Source of the DNA: Alphaproteobacteria bacterium
Lineage (GTDB): Bacteria > Pseudomonadota > Alphaproteobacteria > Caulobacterales > Caulobacteraceae
NCBI GenBank assembly: GCA_025350685.1
Contig: JANXXK010000280.1
Coordinates: 1 to 35,412, forward strand
Direction of reading: 5' to 3'
Length of the DNA: 35,412 nucleotides
A program made the translations under genes and the position numbers. Positions 33,681 to 35,412 of this stretch are shown piece after piece. Below the pieces are notes generated by a model, which saw only the letters and a program-made list of their open reading frames with translations, was not told where the DNA came from and did not search any database. The number at the start of each line of letters is the position of its first letter. The stretch's first letter is position 1.

Positions 33681-33716
33681 CGTGTCCGCTCTGTGTAGAT
33701 TCGTCCGGAGGTGGGA

Positions 33717-34259
33717 ATGAACCCTTCGTCACATTGCTGGGGCATCGGATTAGCGCGAACCGGAAATACCTCCTTCTGCGCCGCATTGCCTCTGCTCGGG
33801 TACGGGACAGTCACTCAGGATCCCAAATTCGAGGAACTTCGCGATCTTGACGGCGCATCCGGCAATTGCGTGGTCCTGCATTTCAAATACCTCGACTACC
33901 TGTTCCCATGCTCCAAGTTCGTCCTCACCACGCGCGCCATCGAGGCGTGGCTGCGCTCGATGGAGATCGCCCACATCGCTGATCCGCGACCGATCCAGGG
34001 ACAGCATGAGCGGATCGCTCGCCGAATGGCGATTTACGAATGCGTTGACTATGACGAGGAAGTTCTGAGTGGAGCCTTCCATCGGCACCACACCGAAGTG
34101 CGTCGCTATTTCGCCGAGCGGCCGAACGATCTGCTTGAATTGGACATATCGGCAGGTGAGGGGTGGCAGAGACTCTGCGGGTTCCTGAGGCTGCCCGTGC
34201 CGGACGTCCCCTTCCCCATGTTGAACCAGAGTCATTCTGCGGCAATGCGTGAACCATGA
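33717..34259 (+). CDS. Sulfotransferase-family protein (low-GC, possible transfer)
   Basis: A protein of 180 residues that begins HCWGIGLARTGNTSFCAALPLLGYGT, the phosphosulfate-binding loop of PAPS-dependent sulfotransferases (GxxRTGTTS type), and continues with FVLTTRAIEAWLRSM, the second cofactor-binding region. The C-terminal LLELDISAGEGWQRLCGFLRLPVP is also typical. The likely acceptor is unknown. It is short for the family, which is often above 200 residues, but both ends are present. The start is ATG 33717 behind GGAGGT; GTG 33711 is inside that site. Base composition is unlike the neighbours: 33/60 and 31/60 G+C in lines 33841 and 34021, against 44/60 in line 34561. It overlaps the MOSC gene by ATGA. 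Confidence 0.85.
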   Translation: MNPSSHCWGIGLARTGNTSFCAALPLLGYGTVTQDPKFEELRDLDGASGNCVVLHFKYLDYLFPCSKFVLTTRAIEAWLRSMEIAHIADPRPIQGQHERIARRMAIYECVDYDEEVLSGAFHRHHTEVRRYFAERPNDLLELDISAGEGWQRLCGFLRLPVPDVPFPMLNQSHSAAMREP

Positions 34260-35077
34260 GCGGTCACGTCGCAGCCATCTTCCGCCACCCGGTAAAGGGG
34301 TTCACGCCGGAGCCGCTGCAGAGCGTGGCGCTGGCGCCCGGGGAGGGCTTTCCGCACGACCGCGCCTGGGCGGTGGAGAACGGCCCGTCCGGCTTTGATC
34401 CCGCCGCGCCGGCCTTCGTGCCCAAGCAGAAATTCACCGTGCTGGCCCAGATCGCCAAGGTGGCCGCGGCGCGCACCGCCTACGACCCTGAGACCTCGAC
34501 CCTGCACGTCCAGGCGCCCGGCGCGCCGCAGATCTCCGCGCGGCTTTCCGAGCCCGCCGGCCGCGAGGCCTTCGCCGCTTGGCTGACCCAGCTGCTGGGC
34601 GAGGACGCCCAGGGTCCGTTGCGGGTCGTCGAGGCCCCCGGCGCCTGGCGGTTCACCGACCACCCTCTGGGCCAGGTCTCGATCGTCAACCTGGCCAGCG
34701 TTCGCGACCTTTCCCTGCGTCTTGGCGTCGAGCTCGACCCCTTGCGCTTCCGCGCCAACCTCTATGTCGAGGGCTGGCCGGCCTGGGCGGAGAACGACTG
34801 GACCGGCAAGGCGCTGATGGTCGGCTGGGCGCGCGCCCAGGTGTTCAAGCCGATCGTCCGCTGCGCCGCCACCCACGTCGACCCGGTGACTGCTGAGCGC
34901 GACCTCGACGTCTGCAAAGCGCTGTTCGACAACTACGGCCACCTGCACTGCGGCATCTACGTCCGGGTCACCTCAGCCGGTCCCGTCGGCCTGGGCGACG
35001 CAGTCACCGCCCCGGCCGAGGAGCCCGCGGACCCACCTGAACCTGCGCGCCCCCCTGAACCCGCGGCCACGCCATGA
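34256..35077 (+). CDS. MOSC-domain protein (YcbX/molybdenum cofactor sulfurase C-terminal type)
   Basis: A 273-residue cytoplasmic protein. The N-terminal MOSC_N-like beta-barrel starts VAAIFRHPVKGFTPEPLQSVALAPGEGFPHDRAWAV. The MOSC part follows with HPLGQVSIVNLASVRDL, LRFRANLYVEGWPAWAENDW and the conserved cysteine region FKPIVRCAATHVDPVTAERD. MOSC proteins bind molybdenum cofactor or carry sulfur to or from metal-bound substrates. The last 30 residues are a Pro/Ala/Glu-rich tail of low complexity. The start ATG overlaps the sulfotransferase stop, and its TGA overlaps the prmC ATG, so all three are likely translated from one message. Its GC content is like that of the genome, unlike the gene before it. 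Confidence 0.85.
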   Translation: MSGHVAAIFRHPVKGFTPEPLQSVALAPGEGFPHDRAWAVENGPSGFDPAAPAFVPKQKFTVLAQIAKVAAARTAYDPETSTLHVQAPGAPQISARLSEPAGREAFAAWLTQLLGEDAQGPLRVVEAPGAWRFTDHPLGQVSIVNLASVRDLSLRLGVELDPLRFRANLYVEGWPAWAENDWTGKALMVGWARAQVFKPIVRCAATHVDPVTAERDLDVCKALFDNYGHLHCGIYVRVTSAGPVGLGDAVTAPAEEPADPPEPARPPEPAATP

Positions 35078-35412
35078 GCCTGACCCTGCTGACCGCCTGG
35101 CAGGGCGCGAAACAGCGCCTGCAGGCCGCCGGCCTGTCCGGCCCGGTGATCGAGGCGCGGCTGCTGGTCGAGGCCGCCGCCGACGCCACCCGCGCCGATA
35201 TCGTCGGCGATCCCTATCGCGCGCTGTCGCCGGAGCAGGAGGCGACGCTCGACAGCTACCTCGCGCGGCGCGAGCGGCGCGAGCCGGTCAGCCATATCCT
35301 GGGCCGCAAGGGCTTCTGGAAGATCATGCTGCAGGTGACGGCCGACGTGCTGACGCCAAGGCCGGATACCGAGACCCTGGTCGAGCTGGTGCTGCGCGAC
35401 CTGCCGGAGGCC
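35074..35412 (+). CDS. prmC: Release factor glutamine methyltransferase PrmC, N-terminal part (3' truncated)
   Basis: PrmC N5-methylates the glutamine of the GGQ motif in release factors. The window holds the first 113 codons, running off the end with no stop, so the ORF track does not list it. The visible part is the helical N-terminal domain (LTAWQGAKQRLQAAGLSG, EARLLVEAAADATRADIVGDP) and the start of the catalytic domain (RREPVSHILGRKGFW, VTADVLTPRPDTETLVEL), with the typical RPDTE sequence. The SAM-binding and NPPY motifs lie outside. The start ATG 35074 overlaps the MOSC stop (ATGA). prfA and prmC are usually adjacent; here two genes separate them. Confidence 0.93.
   Translation, partial: MSLTLLTAWQGAKQRLQAAGLSGPVIEARLLVEAAADATRADIVGDPYRALSPEQEATLDSYLARRERREPVSHILGRKGFWKIMLQVTADVLTPRPDTETLVELVLRDLPEA

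Overview
This 35.4 kb high-GC window looks like a chromosomal segment of an alphaproteobacterium of the order Caulobacterales (Caulobacter/Phenylobacterium-like). The main reasons are a CtrA master regulator that reads almost like the Caulobacter protein and keeps its Ala-Ala C-terminus, clustered GANTC (CcrM-type) and TTAA(C) (CtrA-type) motifs upstream of it, flagellar genes beside it, a PEPxxWA-CTERM protein, and a ubiG / lysC / ptsP / rodZ-ispG / prfA / prmC backbone. The genus is an inference.

Layout. 1-5.6 kb holds the 3' part of flhA (its start lies outside the window), a TauE/SafE-type permease, a small DUF4282 membrane protein, the opposing fliI-fliJ pair, and a degenerate short-chain dehydrogenase divergent from ctrA. 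5.6-6.6 kb holds the ctrA control region, ctrA and a clear intrinsic terminator. 6.7-14.4 kb is metabolic and stress genes: a membrane-anchored M28 metallopeptidase, an ArsC-like reductase, a methyltransferase-fold protein, a type-B carboxylesterase, a zinc alcohol dehydrogenase (minus strand) and a ChrA chromate transporter. 14.4-17.5 kb contains an alpha/beta hydrolase, an acyl-CoA synthetase broken by a single-base frameshift, and the remnant of a second alpha/beta hydrolase. 17.6-20.9 kb contains a PEPxxWA-CTERM surface protein, a double-ACT regulator-like protein, a small secreted protein made of two 52-residue repeats, and an FkbM methyltransferase.

20.9-35.4 kb is the conserved housekeeping backbone: ubiG (ubiquinone), lysC (aspartate family amino acids), ptsP (nitrogen PTS), rodZ-like and ispG (cell shape and isoprenoids), prfA and the 5' part of prmC (translation termination and release-factor methylation). 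It is interrupted by a minus-strand MFS/GNAT/membrane-hydrolase block between lysC and ptsP, and by a low-GC sulfotransferase plus a MOSC gene between prfA and prmC.

No CRISPR array, tRNA, rRNA, transposase, integrase or phage gene was recognised. I found no convincing new multi-gene system. The best leads are regulatory and structural: the dense ctrA control region, a perfect 13-bp inverted repeat in front of ptsP, convergent genes that share a CTAG stop tetramer, the tandem-repeat secreted protein, and the compositionally foreign gene between prfA and prmC.
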